From NCBI GenBank assembly GCA_021813175.1, contig JAKALJ010000008.1, forward strand, positions 1 to 26,757: a stretch of DNA of 26,757 nt, read 5' to 3'. This stretch comes from a bacterium. GTDB lineage: Bacteria > Patescibacteriota > Minisyncoccia > Phycocordibacterales > UBA9973. Numbering within the stretch: the stretch's first letter is position 1; the number at the start of each line of letters is the position of its first letter. This document shows, piece by piece, positions 1 to 7,455 of this stretch. The notes below the pieces were generated by a model. That model saw only the letters and a program-made list of their open reading frames with translations. It had not been told where the DNA came from and did no database searches. Made by a program: the position numbers and the translations under genes.

Positions 1-890
1 TTGTCCCAGGTTATTTTTTCGTTTGGAGTAGCTCCGGAATATGAACCATAAGAAGTGGTGGAGTCCGAAATCTGGCAGAAATATCCCCACGGACGCACCG
101 GTTGTTTCAAATCGTACTTGATGGAAGGCACCACGCAGATCGGAAAGTCTCCGGAGATGCCTCCGCCGATCTGAAAAAATCCCAAGCCCGGACCTTCTTT
201 AGAAAGTTCGCGGTATTGGTCGTATAGATACATCATATACTCCACACCTGTCTTCATCACGGTCGGGCTCACTTCTCCCGCCTTGCAGTAGCCGGCAAAA
301 ATGTTTCCGAGAGTGGAGTCTTCCCAGCCAGGCACTACCATGGGCAGATTTTTCTTAGCCGCTTCTAGGAGCCAGCAATGCTCCGGATTGCCTTCATACT
401 TGTCTTTCAGTTCATCTGACAAGAGTATTTGATAAAAGTATTCGTGCGGAAAATATCTTTCTCCTTTCGCCTGCGCTTCTTTCCATTTTTTTAAAATTAT
501 CGGCTCTACCACCCGGAAAGCTTCTTCTTCGGGAATAGAAGTGTCGGTAACCCGACGTTCTCCGCGATTTAAGATCGCTTCATCGTCTTCTTTTTTGAAA
601 TATCGATAGTCGGGATAGTCTTTGTAGCTATTGTGCGCCACTAGGCGGAAAATGGATTCTTCCAAGTTTGCTCCGGTGCAGGAGACTGCGTGTATTTTCC
701 CGTTCCTTATCATAGGCGCCAGAGTAATACCCATCTGGGCGCTCGACATAGCCCCGCCCATAGCCAGAAGCATCTTTCCGCCCTTGTCCAGATGTTCTTT
801 GAAGGCGATGGTGGCGTCTTTCATAGCCCGGGAATTAAAGTTATGAAAAATATTTTTAAATAAATCCAGCACGGATATTTCGTTTTGCAT
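1..890 (-). CDS. Deoxyhypusine-synthase-like protein (3' end outside window)
   Basis: Reading the minus strand from the ATG at 890 gives 296 uninterrupted codons that run off the left edge. The product matches the deoxyhypusine synthase fold family (NAD-dependent aminobutyl transfer from spermidine): a Gly/Ala-rich AMGGAMSSAQMG stretch near residue 45, VSCTGANLEE near 80, GGGISGDFPI and ISDSTTSYGSYSG towards the end. In the characterised enzymes a Trp-Gly-Lys holds the catalytic lysine. Here the window ends at Thr-Trp-Asp followed by the first two bases (AA) of a Lys or Asn codon, so the key residue cannot be read. Bacteria lack eIF5A, and bacterial homologues include homospermidine synthases and other polyamine enzymes, so the substrate is unknown. 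The gene is divergent from secG, with a 306-nt spacer holding a palindromic element. Family assignment is solid; function is open. Confidence 0.85.
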   Translation of the reverse strand, partial: MQNEISVLDLFKNIFHNFNSRAMKDATIAFKEHLDKGGKMLLAMGGAMSSAQMGITLAPMIRNGKIHAVSCTGANLEESIFRLVAHNSYKDYPDYRYFKKEDDEAILNRGERRVTDTSIPEEEAFRVVEPIILKKWKEAQAKGERYFPHEYFYQILLSDELKDKYEGNPEHCWLLEAAKKNLPMVVPGWEDSTLGNIFAGYCKAGEVSPTVMKTGVEYMMYLYDQYRELSKEGPGLGFFQIGGGISGDFPICVVPSIKYDLKQPVRPWGYFCQISDSTTSYGSYSGATPNEKITWD

Positions 891-897
891 AGCATTA

Positions 898-927
898 AGT
901 ATAACAAAAAGTTGGCAAAGTGAGCAA
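898..927 (-). promoter_or_regulatory. Promoter of the deoxyhypusine-synthase-like gene
   Basis: On the minus strand there is a TTGCTC -35-like box (922-927), an 18-nt spacer and TATACT (898-903) preceded by TGT (extended -10). The -10 ends 7 nt before the ATG at 890, so transcription would begin at or next to the start codon (leaderless mRNA). Inferred from pattern only. Confidence 0.5.
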
Positions 928-993
928 GGTAAAAAGAAGAGGAAAGAAAGGCTTCCATATATTTAGGCCTGGAACAAGCTGTACTCTGAAGAG

Positions 994-1149
994 AGCGGAA
1001 GTCATTATGAGCCTACGAGGGGCCGCCGCAGGCGCGGAGCTTGGGGCTGTCAAGGCCTTGTGCCTTGACAGCGCAGCGCCGAGGACCAGAGCGCCCCGGC
1101 CGCCGGAGCCGGGGCGCGTACCTGAGAAGGCTGCATAATGACTTCCGCT
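994..1149. repeat. Palindromic element A: 16-bp inverted arms, two inner hairpins
   Basis: Arms 994-1009 and 1134-1149 are perfect 16-bp inverted repeats, and pairing continues past a one-base bulge for about five more pairs. The 124-nt interior is very GC-rich and contains two further perfect hairpins: 1046-1056 with 1062-1072 (11 bp, loop CTTGT) and 1091-1100 with 1108-1117 (10 bp, 7-nt loop). It fills most of the 891-1196 spacer between divergent genes and ends 13 nt before the secG -35. Short ORFs crossing it on both strands are by-products of its composition. It shares a 10-mer (CTCGTAGGCT) with element D but lacks the common core of elements B, C and D. It may be a non-autonomous mobile or structural repeat; no transposase is nearby. 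Confidence 0.75.
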
Positions 1150-1161
1150 AAACACAAAAAG

Positions 1162-1190
1162 TTGCTTTTCGGACGAAAGTATGCGATACT
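1162..1190 (+). promoter_or_regulatory. secG promoter, probably leaderless
   Basis: TTGCTT (1162-1167), a 17-nt spacer and GATACT (1185-1190); the -10 ends 6 nt before the secG ATG at 1197. No Shine-Dalgarno is visible. The -10 box matches the consensus at only 4 of 6 positions, so the support is mainly positional. Confidence 0.45.
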
Positions 1191-1196
1191 TCGGAA

Positions 1197-1436
1197 ATGC
1201 AAGTATTGGCTAGCGTTCTGCCCTACGGACAGATAATTCTGTCTGTAGTCTTGATTACCTCCATATTGCTCCAGCAGTCCGGCACAAATGTGGGGGGAGC
1301 TTTGGGTGGCGGAGACGAAAATTTCCACCACACCCGCCGGGGATTTGAGAAATTTCTTTTTTTCCTAAGCATTGTCTGCGGTATTCTTTTTGCCTTGTCC
1401 GCGATTTTGGCGGTAATGATAAGGGTAAGACCGTAA
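1197..1436 (+). CDS. secG: Protein-export membrane protein SecG
   Basis: A 79-residue protein with two hydrophobic helices (about residues 8-26 and 52-74) separated by the SecG hallmark loop LLQQSGTNVGGALGGG and a short polar stretch. SecG is the small accessory subunit of the SecYEG translocon in the cytoplasmic membrane and promotes the SecA-driven cycle of preprotein export. Length and topology are normal for the family. The start is the only ATG in frame ahead of the first helix, and a promoter-like sequence ends 6 nt upstream. It is followed after 48 nt by the peptide-binding protein gene on the same strand, an order often seen in Parcubacteria genomes. Confidence 0.9.
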   Translation: MQVLASVLPYGQIILSVVLITSILLQQSGTNVGGALGGGDENFHHTRRGFEKFLFFLSIVCGILFALSAILAVMIRVRP

Positions 1437-1484
1437 AATACGAGAGAAACATCCCGGCGCCATTTTGCTTCGCAAACTTTTTTC

Positions 1485-3245
1485 ATGAAAAATTTGATTT
1501 CCAGAATCCGCGGTATTTGGTTGCGGAAAAAGCGGAGAGCCGTCTCGGTTTTTTCTTCTTTTTCCAAGAAGGAGTGGGGTTTGTTTTTTTTGCTATTTCT
1601 TCTCTTCGCCTCGAGCGCTGTTTATCTGTTGAACAAGCTGAATGAATCCCTCACCGTGGCTGTGCCGAGAGAAGGCGGAACAATAATAGAGGGGGTGATC
1701 GGGTATCCGCGGTTCGTAAATCCGATTTTGGCTTTTTCCGAAGCGGACAAGGACCTTTCTGCCCTGGTATATTCAGGCCTTCTGCGCAAGGGGCCGGACG
1801 GACAGCTGACCTTGGATCTGGCGGAGAAATATGAAATGTCCGCGGACGGCCTCGCCTATACCTTTACATTGAAAAAAGGAGCGAAGTTTCAGGATGGAGA
1901 GCCGGTAACCGCCGAAGATGTGCTCTTCAGCGTAAGAGAGGCCAAGGAATCTATTTCACAGGTTCAAAACGGCATAAGTTGGAACGGCGTTTCTGCGGAA
2001 AAAGTGGACGATCGTACGGTGAAATTCACTCTCGGCAAACCGGATGTTTCCTTTCTGGAAAACGCCACTCTGGGCATTCTGCCTAAAAAGCTTTGGAATG
2101 GTTTACCCATGGAATTAAACAAGCACAATATCGATCCCGTCGGTTCCGGGCCCTTTAAAGTAAAAAAGATAGTGAAAAATTCGGACGGTATCGCCACTTC
2201 TTACGAATTATCACCTTTCAAGAGTTTTGTCTTGGGCGCGCCATATATCAGTCACCTGATTTTGCGCTTTTATTCAAATCAAAACGACCTCTTGAGCGCC
2301 CTTGCCGGCGGAGAAGTGGATCAAATAAGCGGAATCTCCCCGGCCAGCGCGGAAATGTTTTCGGACCAAGGATACAGAGTGTATTCATATCTTTTGCCCC
2401 GAGTCTTCGGCCTCTTTTTCAACCAAAGCGAAAACCCGATCTTTGTCGACAAGAATGTAATCGCGGCCATCAATCTGGCGGTGGATAAAAACCGGATAGT
2501 GAAGGAAGCTCTCGGAGGGTACGGAGCTGTAATAAACGGGCCTATTCCGGAGAGCCTGGATCCGGAAGGGGAAAGGGTCGTTAGCTCCGATTCCTTAAGT
2601 TACGCGGAGAAACTGAAAAAGGCCCAAGATTTGCTCTCGGCGAGCGGCTGGAAAAGAGGAACGGACGGATTCCTGGAAAAGAATTTGAAAATCGGCGGCA
2701 AAAAAACTCTTACTCCCCTTTCCTTTTCCATTTCCACCGGCAATTCGGAGGATTTAACTAAAACCGCTTCCATCATAAAAGAAAATCTGGAAAAAATCGG
2801 GGCGCGGACAAAAGTAGATGCGTACAACTTGGGAGACTTGAGCCAGCGGGCGATCAAACCGAGGAAGTATGATGTCCTGCTTTTCGGAGAAACTATCAAT
2901 CAGCTCTCCGACCTTTTCGCTTTCTGGCATTCTTCCCAGCGAAAAGATCCGGGCCTGAATGTGGCTATGTACACCAACGCCAAGGCGGACAAACTGCTGG
3001 AAGAGGCCGTCTCCGCTTTAGATCCAAAGATTAAGAAAGAAAAATATTCGCGTTTTGAAGACGAAATTATGAAAGATATGCCGGCGGTGTTCATCTACAG
3101 CCCGAGCTTTATTTACGTCGTAAAAAAAGGGTTGAAGGGGCCTTTGGGCAAGAATCTTGTTTTCCCGGAAGACCGTTTTCTCTATTCATATTTGTGGTAC
3201 ACGGACACCGATAGAGTGTGGAAAATATTTTATCCAAAAAATTAA
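1485..3245 (+). CDS. Peptide ABC transporter substrate-binding protein (family 5), membrane-anchored
   Basis: 586 residues of the DppA/OppA (SBP_bac_5) fold, which captures oligopeptides or other solutes outside the membrane. A basic N-terminus is followed by one hydrophobic segment at about residues 31-50 and no lipobox cysteine, so it is anchored by an uncleaved helix rather than by lipid. The mature part opens with a family-typical stretch (about 65-150): GYPRFVNPIL, ALVYSGLLR, LAEKYEMSADG and FQDGEPVTAEDV. No permease or ATPase gene of an Opp/Dpp system is in the window, so the partner is elsewhere or absent. It may act as an orphan binding protein or envelope chaperone. There is no clear ribosome-binding site ahead of the ATG; it lies 48 nt after secG and may be cotranscribed with it. 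Confidence 0.85.
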   Translation: MKNLISRIRGIWLRKKRRAVSVFSSFSKKEWGLFFLLFLLFASSAVYLLNKLNESLTVAVPREGGTIIEGVIGYPRFVNPILAFSEADKDLSALVYSGLLRKGPDGQLTLDLAEKYEMSADGLAYTFTLKKGAKFQDGEPVTAEDVLFSVREAKESISQVQNGISWNGVSAEKVDDRTVKFTLGKPDVSFLENATLGILPKKLWNGLPMELNKHNIDPVGSGPFKVKKIVKNSDGIATSYELSPFKSFVLGAPYISHLILRFYSNQNDLLSALAGGEVDQISGISPASAEMFSDQGYRVYSYLLPRVFGLFFNQSENPIFVDKNVIAAINLAVDKNRIVKEALGGYGAVINGPIPESLDPEGERVVSSDSLSYAEKLKKAQDLLSASGWKRGTDGFLEKNLKIGGKKTLTPLSFSISTGNSEDLTKTASIIKENLEKIGARTKVDAYNLGDLSQRAIKPRKYDVLLFGETINQLSDLFAFWHSSQRKDPGLNVAMYTNAKADKLLEEAVSALDPKIKKEKYSRFEDEIMKDMPAVFIYSPSFIYVVKKGLKGPLGKNLVFPEDRFLYSYLWYTDTDRVWKIFYPKN

Positions 3246-3263
3246 AAAATAACTTAAGAAAAA

Positions 3264-3269
3264 TACAAT
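3264..3269 (+). promoter_or_regulatory. Candidate -10 box of rnj
   Basis: TACAAT ends 7 nt before the rnj ATG at 3277, the same spacing as at other genes in this window. The -35 region is poor (TTAAAA-like, overlapping the preceding stop codon), so the support is positional only. Confidence 0.35.
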
Positions 3270-3276
3270 TAATCAA

Positions 3277-5190
3277 ATGAGAAAGAAAGCCAGACTATCT
3301 TTCAGCTCTATCAGTTTTGACAGAGAGGAAATAAAGAAAAGAGAAGGGGGCGGCTCTGAGGAAGGAAGAGGAATTCCGCGGGAAAGAAAACCGAGAAAGA
3401 CCTCCACTTACCAATACGCGGAAAAGAAATACCGCCAGCCGAGAAAAAACCGCCGGGAAGAAGCGGAATGGAAAAGAAATACCGAAGTTGTCAAGATACC
3501 GCCTCCGGCTCCGGGCGTGGTACGCGTCATTCCGCTCGGCGGAGTGGAAGAAATCGGCAAAAACATGACCGCGGTGGAAATCGGCGAGGATATTATCGTG
3601 ATTGACGCCGGCATGCATTTTTCCACCGAGGAAACGCCGGGCGTGGATTATGTGATTCCGAACACTACTTACCTGGAAGAACGGAAAGATAAGATCCGGG
3701 CCCTCATCATCACTCACGGGCACTTGGACCACATCGGCGGAGTGCCTTTGGTGCTCTCCCGCATCGGCAACCCGCCGGTATATTCGCGGCAGATGTCCAT
3801 TCTCCTGATGCGCAAAAGGGCGGCCGAATTTCCGCACCTGCCCAAGATGAAGGAAGTGATGGTGGAAAAAAACGACACGGTTACTATAGGCAAATTGAAA
3901 GTGCGATTTTTCGGAGTAACCCATACCATTCCCGACGCTATCGGAGTGATTATTGAAACCGAAAACGGCTGGATCGTAACTCCGGGCGACTACAAGCTGG
4001 ACCATATAGACGGCAAAGTAACCGAACGGGAGGAAAAAGAATATTCCATTTTCGATAAAGCAAAAGTGCTCCTGCTTATGACCGACTCCACCAATATAGA
4101 GAACGAAGGATATTCCCTGCCGGAAATAAAAGTGCATCAGGGGCTGGAAAACCTGATGCGAAAAATAAACGGAAGGATTATTATCGCCGCTTTCGCCTCG
4201 CACATCACCCGTCTGGCTCATGTGGTGAGAATTGCCGAGCTGCTTGGTAAAAAAGTGGCTCTGGATGGTCGCTCCATGAAGACAAACATAGACGTGGCCA
4301 TTGAAGCGGGATTCTTCAAGCCGAAGAAAGGTACCATCATTCCCATAGAAGAAGTGGAAAATTATCCGCCGAACAAGATCGTTATCCTGATGACCGGGGC
4401 CCAGGGCGAGGAATTTGCCTCCCTTAATCGGGCGGCCAACAAGTCTCACGCTAAATTCTCCCTGCATAAGGGCGATACCATTATCTTGTCCGCCTCGGTT
4501 ATTCCGGGAAATGAATTGCAGGTGCAGAGGATGAAAGACGGCCTGACTCGCCAAGATGTGAAGATTATCACCTACCGCACTCCCGGGGAAGACTTCGTGC
4601 ACGCCACCGGCCACGGCAACCAAGAAGACATCAAGTGGCTGCACCGCAAGATCCATCCGAAATTTTTCATTCCCATCCACGGATGGCATTCCATGCTGGT
4701 ACGGCACAAGGAGCTTGCCATGGAGCTCGGCATGAGCGAAGAAAACATCGTGGTGCCGGACAACGGCTCTATTATTGAAATTTCTCCGGACGGAGAAAAA
4801 ATATCCGTGCGCAAGGAAAAAGCTCCTTCGGGACTTATGATGGTTGACGGCGTTTCGGTGGGCGACGCTCAAGAGGTGGTCATTCGCGACCGGAAGATGC
4901 TCTCCGAAGACGGCATGTTCGTGGTGATCGCGGTGGTGGACCAGAATACCGGCAAGCTGAAGAAATCCCCGGACTTGATTTCCCGCGGCTTCGTGTATTT
5001 AAAAGAAAACCAGGAGCTCTTGCGGCAAGTGCGCTTGATCATCCGTAAGAACGTGGAAGAAATTATCACTCGAAACAGAGAACCGGATATGGAATATCTA
5101 AAATCCGTATTGGGCGAGAATATTTCAAAATTCTTGTACCAAAAAACCGCCAAACGTCCCTTGGTCATCCCGGTGATCTTAAACGTCTAA
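3277..5190 (+). CDS. rnj: Ribonuclease J
   Basis: 637 residues; a metallo-beta-lactamase/beta-CASP nuclease that degrades and matures RNA as a 5'-to-3' exonuclease and endonuclease, replacing RNase E in many lineages. Visible motifs: the zinc motif HGHLDH at residues 147-152 followed by IGG, PGDYKLDH with Asp238, TDSTN, SHITR in the beta-CASP domain, and PIHGWH with His468 and His471. A C-terminal domain of about 85 residues is present. It is longer than Bacillus RNase J1 (555 aa) because of a basic, charged N-terminal extension of about 70 residues that is low in complexity and probably disordered. Its stop codon lies inside the left arm of palindromic element B, which separates it from the convergent htrA gene. 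A 525-aa open frame on the opposite strand is a shadow. Confidence 0.95.
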   Translation: MRKKARLSFSSISFDREEIKKREGGGSEEGRGIPRERKPRKTSTYQYAEKKYRQPRKNRREEAEWKRNTEVVKIPPPAPGVVRVIPLGGVEEIGKNMTAVEIGEDIIVIDAGMHFSTEETPGVDYVIPNTTYLEERKDKIRALIITHGHLDHIGGVPLVLSRIGNPPVYSRQMSILLMRKRAAEFPHLPKMKEVMVEKNDTVTIGKLKVRFFGVTHTIPDAIGVIIETENGWIVTPGDYKLDHIDGKVTEREEKEYSIFDKAKVLLLMTDSTNIENEGYSLPEIKVHQGLENLMRKINGRIIIAAFASHITRLAHVVRIAELLGKKVALDGRSMKTNIDVAIEAGFFKPKKGTIIPIEEVENYPPNKIVILMTGAQGEEFASLNRAANKSHAKFSLHKGDTIILSASVIPGNELQVQRMKDGLTRQDVKIITYRTPGEDFVHATGHGNQEDIKWLHRKIHPKFFIPIHGWHSMLVRHKELAMELGMSEENIVVPDNGSIIEISPDGEKISVRKEKAPSGLMMVDGVSVGDAQEVVIRDRKMLSEDGMFVVIAVVDQNTGKLKKSPDLISRGFVYLKENQELLRQVRLIIRKNVEEIITRNREPDMEYLKSVLGENISKFLYQKTAKRPLVIPVILNV

Positions 5191-5308
5191 AAGCAGTGGG
5201 AGATAATCTCTCGACGGAGTCGCTGTCTGGCCCTGCTGGGCCAGCGCTGCCTCTCGGCCCGACGGCCTGCGAGACACCCCGTCGGGAAACTATCTCCCAC
5301 TGCTTTTA
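5188..5308. repeat. Palindromic element B with shared core, between convergent rnj and htrA
   Basis: Perfect 18-bp arms 5188-5205 and 5291-5308 begin exactly at the rnj stop codon and end next to the htrA stop. Each arm is followed by a short T-run in the outgoing direction (CTGCTTTT), so it could act as a bidirectional intrinsic terminator. A core at 5219-5281 (63 nt) matches element C at 62 of 63 positions. The core holds hairpin H1 (CTGGCCC/GGGCCAG, 7 bp, loop TGCT) and hairpin H2 (TCTCG plus GCC pairing with GGC plus CGAGA). CGACGG/CCGTCG flanks the core as an additional stem. The arms are unrelated to those of elements C and D although the core is the same. Confidence 0.8.
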
Positions 5309-6700
5309 TTATTTTAGATTGGTGGGAACGTTTTCTAGTGTAGCTTTCAGGGTTTCCTCTTTGCCTTTGTGCAATACTTTCAAGCTGATGGTATCTCCCA
5401 CTTGCTTCCGACTGATGATGGAAGCGAGAGTGTGATCTTGGTCTATCTTTTGTCCGTCAATTTCAAGAATAATGTCATTCTCCACTATGCCCGCTTTGTC
5501 CGCCGGACCGCCCGGAATTACCGGCAGTTGGTTTGGATTGGAGCCGGATTTTACCAATGCGCCGTAATCCACCGAAAGTCCGTTCGCTTGAGAAAGAGCC
5601 GGAGTTACCAAAACATAGCGCACTCCCAGATACGGATGAGAGATTTTGCCCGTTTTTTGCACTGACTGAATCACTCCTTTTACCGAATTTATGGGCAAGG
5701 CAAAACCTATATTCTGAGACCCCTGGGCTAATGCCACATCTATGCCTATTACTTTTCCGGAAAGATCCAAAAGAGGTCCGCCGGAATTGCCTGGATTGAT
5801 GGCCGCGTCCGTTTGAATTACTTGGTCCAGGATTTCTGATTTTCCGGTGGCGGAGTCTCCGGCGGTGATATTCCGAGCCAGTCCCGACACTACTCCTACT
5901 GAAACAGTATTTCGAAATTCTCCCAAGGCGTTACCTATGGCAATCACCGTCTGTCCCACCTCTAATTTATCCGAATCACCTAAAGATAGATATGGATATC
6001 CGTGTTTAATGGCATAAGGAGGTTTGGTTTTTTCTATTCCATTAGGAAGTTCGGGTAGAACCGGGCCTCCGGAGCTTTCTATTTTAAGCAGGGCAATATC
6101 AAGTAGCGGGTCGATAGCCACCACCGTAGCCGGATGTTTCTTTCCGTCATTGGTAAAAACAGTGTACTTTACCCCTTTTTGATCCACCACATGTTTATTG
6201 GTAACGATTAGGCCGTCCGGGGAGACAAAAAATCCGCTGCCCGCGCCTATTTCCTTCTGCTCGGTGCCCTGCTGTTTATACTGCGGAGTGTTAAAGAAAA
6301 AATTAGGGAAACCCGGGAAAAGATCTCCAAAAGGATTATTGTTTTGATTATCCTGTCCGGGCACCAGCACATATTTAGGCACGTTTTTGGTAAGCACGAT
6401 GGACACCACCGCCGGACTGGTTTCTTTCACCACCCGAATCACGAAAGATTCCTGAGAAAAAATGTTGTTCGCGGCCGGGGTTCCGCTTCCGATAGAATTT
6501 CCTTTTTCGGAAGAAGCTGAAATATTTTTCAAATACTCTCCGGCCAGATATTTAAAGATTTGCGCCCGGTTCTGCCAGGCGATCCCGAACAGAATGGCTA
6601 GAATTACAAATACGGATATAAGATTCGCGGCAAAAATGCCGAAAATTTTCTTGCATCTTTGCTTGGAAGGCAATTTTTTGATAAATTCTTCCATTTTCAT
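5309..6700 (-). CDS. htrA: HtrA/DegP-type serine protease with PDZ domain
   Basis: A membrane-anchored trypsin-like protease for extracytoplasmic protein quality control. Numbering from the ATG at 6700 (463 aa): a transmembrane helix at about 22-42, a linker, then a protease domain with the triad His170 (TNKHVV), Asp201 (DPLLDIALLKIE) and Ser306 (NPGNSGGPL), and one PDZ domain from about residue 355 (GGPADKAGI, NDIILEIDG). An insertion of about 25 residues lies between Asp201 and the next core strand. A GTG at 6715 would give five more residues, but a TATAAT box sits at 6707-6712 inside that extension, so the ATG at 6700 or 6694 is more likely. The gene is convergent with rnj across element B and follows the nucleotidyltransferase gene across element C. 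Confidence 0.92.
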   Translation of the reverse strand: MKMEEFIKKLPSKQRCKKIFGIFAANLISVFVILAILFGIAWQNRAQIFKYLAGEYLKNISASSEKGNSIGSGTPAANNIFSQESFVIRVVKETSPAVVSIVLTKNVPKYVLVPGQDNQNNNPFGDLFPGFPNFFFNTPQYKQQGTEQKEIGAGSGFFVSPDGLIVTNKHVVDQKGVKYTVFTNDGKKHPATVVAIDPLLDIALLKIESSGGPVLPELPNGIEKTKPPYAIKHGYPYLSLGDSDKLEVGQTVIAIGNALGEFRNTVSVGVVSGLARNITAGDSATGKSEILDQVIQTDAAINPGNSGGPLLDLSGKVIGIDVALAQGSQNIGFALPINSVKGVIQSVQKTGKISHPYLGVRYVLVTPALSQANGLSVDYGALVKSGSNPNQLPVIPGGPADKAGIVENDIILEIDGQKIDQDHTLASIISRKQVGDTISLKVLHKGKEETLKATLENVPTNLK

Positions 6701-6706
6701 TTCCAA

Positions 6707-6734
6707 ATTATACACCTTTCATGGTGAAAGGCAA
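6707..6734 (-). promoter_or_regulatory. htrA promoter, leaderless
   Basis: Minus strand: TTGCCT (6729-6734), a 16-nt spacer and a perfect TATAAT (6707-6712). The -10 ends 6 nt before the ATG at 6700, which fixes that ATG as the probable start and predicts an mRNA with little or no leader. Confidence 0.6.
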
Positions 6735-6750
6735 AAATAATTCGTGAAGG

Positions 6751-6904
6751 AAGAGGAACTTCTTGAGCGGGGTAATTCCGTAAAGATAATCTCCGAGAAA
6801 GAGGAACGTTCTTTCGCGGGGTCGCTGTCTGGCCCTGCTGAGCCAGCGCTGCCTCTCGGCCCGACGGCCTGCGAGACACCCCGCTCAAGAAGTTCCTCTT
6901 TCTC
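6751..6904. repeat. Palindromic element C with shared core and duplicated left arm
   Basis: Outer arms 6751-6773 and 6878-6900 are perfect 23-bp inverted repeats. A second, inner copy of the left arm (from 6795) pairs less perfectly with the same right arm: 13 bp perfect at 6795-6807 with 6892-6904, then a mismatched stretch. The core at 6821-6883 equals element B at 62 of 63 positions, with one G-to-A change that breaks one pair of hairpin H1. The element lies between two minus-strand genes, after the stop of the nucleotidyltransferase (6942) and before the htrA promoter. Two left arms facing one right arm suggests that the perfect outer arm was copied by template switching. Confidence 0.8.
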
Positions 6905-6941
6905 AGAGGTAGTGAATTGCGTTAGAAGCTCAGGCAAGGTA

Positions 6942-7385
6942 TTAAACTCCGCCTTTGCCAAGCAAAATAGAATTCTTATATTTTTTTTCCTTATAAGGAG
7001 AAAGCCGGGCGAGGATTACGGGAAGCCCCGCCAGAGCTAAATCTTTTTTTAGGTTTTTAACGTAGGCCTTCTGGTCATACCCCAGGGCTACAATATCCGG
7101 ACGCTCTTTTATTATGTGCGGAATATGATTTTTAAGCCCTCCAAGCACCACTTTGTCCGCTAAACCGGTCTTTTTAACCAAAGCGGCTCTTTTTTTCTCT
7201 CCGAACCGGGGCCGTTTTCCTTTTATTCTTCTCACATTCGCGTCCCGGGCGATGGAAACTATCAGAAACGGGTGGGTGGAGAGCCGTCTGGCCTCGCGGA
7301 AAAAATGAAGATGCCCCGCATGCACTCCGTCAAAGGTTCCGAAAACCATTATTTTTGAGGTGTTTTTCCGGGCCGAGGTTGACAT
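6942..7385 (-). CDS. RibL/TagD-like nucleotidyltransferase
   Basis: 147 residues of the cytidylyltransferase-like (HxGH) superfamily, which transfer a nucleotidyl group from CTP or ATP to a phosphorylated small molecule (FAD synthesis in RibL, CDP-glycerol in TagD, ADP-heptose in HldE). Visible: MVFGTFDGVHAGHLHFF with the HAGH motif at residues 22-25, a basic loop VRRIKGKRPR, and DIVALGYDQ. The C-terminal ISSTxI-type signature is degenerate (KNSILLG). The open frame extends upstream to 7517 inside nrdA, but the ATG at 7385 begins the conserved domain and has an extended -10 box directly ahead of it. Substrate not determinable; archaeal-type FAD synthetase is the closest guess. Confidence 0.8.
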   Translation of the reverse strand: MSTSARKNTSKIMVFGTFDGVHAGHLHFFREARRLSTHPFLIVSIARDANVRRIKGKRPRFGEKKRAALVKKTGLADKVVLGGLKNHIPHIIKERPDIVALGYDQKAYVKNLKKDLALAGLPVILARLSPYKEKKYKNSILLGKGGV

Positions 7386-7391
7386 ATTTTT

Positions 7392-7400
7392 ATTATACCA
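7392..7400 (-). promoter_or_regulatory. Extended -10 promoter of the nucleotidyltransferase gene
   Basis: Minus strand TGG-TATAAT (7392-7400). The -10 ends 6 nt before the ATG at 7385. No good -35 is seen, as is usual for extended -10 promoters. It is divergent from the nrdA promoter. Confidence 0.55.
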
Positions 7401-7419
7401 GTTCTGTTTTTTCCACACC

Positions 7420-7447
7420 TTGCCCGCCCTCATGAGCAGCGTATAAT
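7420..7447 (+). promoter_or_regulatory. nrdA promoter, leaderless
   Basis: TTGCCC (7420-7425), a 16-nt spacer and a perfect TATAAT (7442-7447). The -10 ends 8 nt before the nrdA ATG at 7456. No NrdR-box-like palindrome was recognised nearby. Confidence 0.55.
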
Positions 7448-7455
7448 TGTGAGAC

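Noticed and set aside
895..1331. Short open frames crossing element A on both strands
   Set aside because: They consist of the GC-rich palindrome read through; no conserved protein features.
3295..4872. 525-aa open frame on the minus strand opposite rnj
   Set aside because: It mirrors rnj codons, has no family motif (His/Phe-rich composition typical of antisense shadows), and rnj itself has a full set of catalytic motifs.
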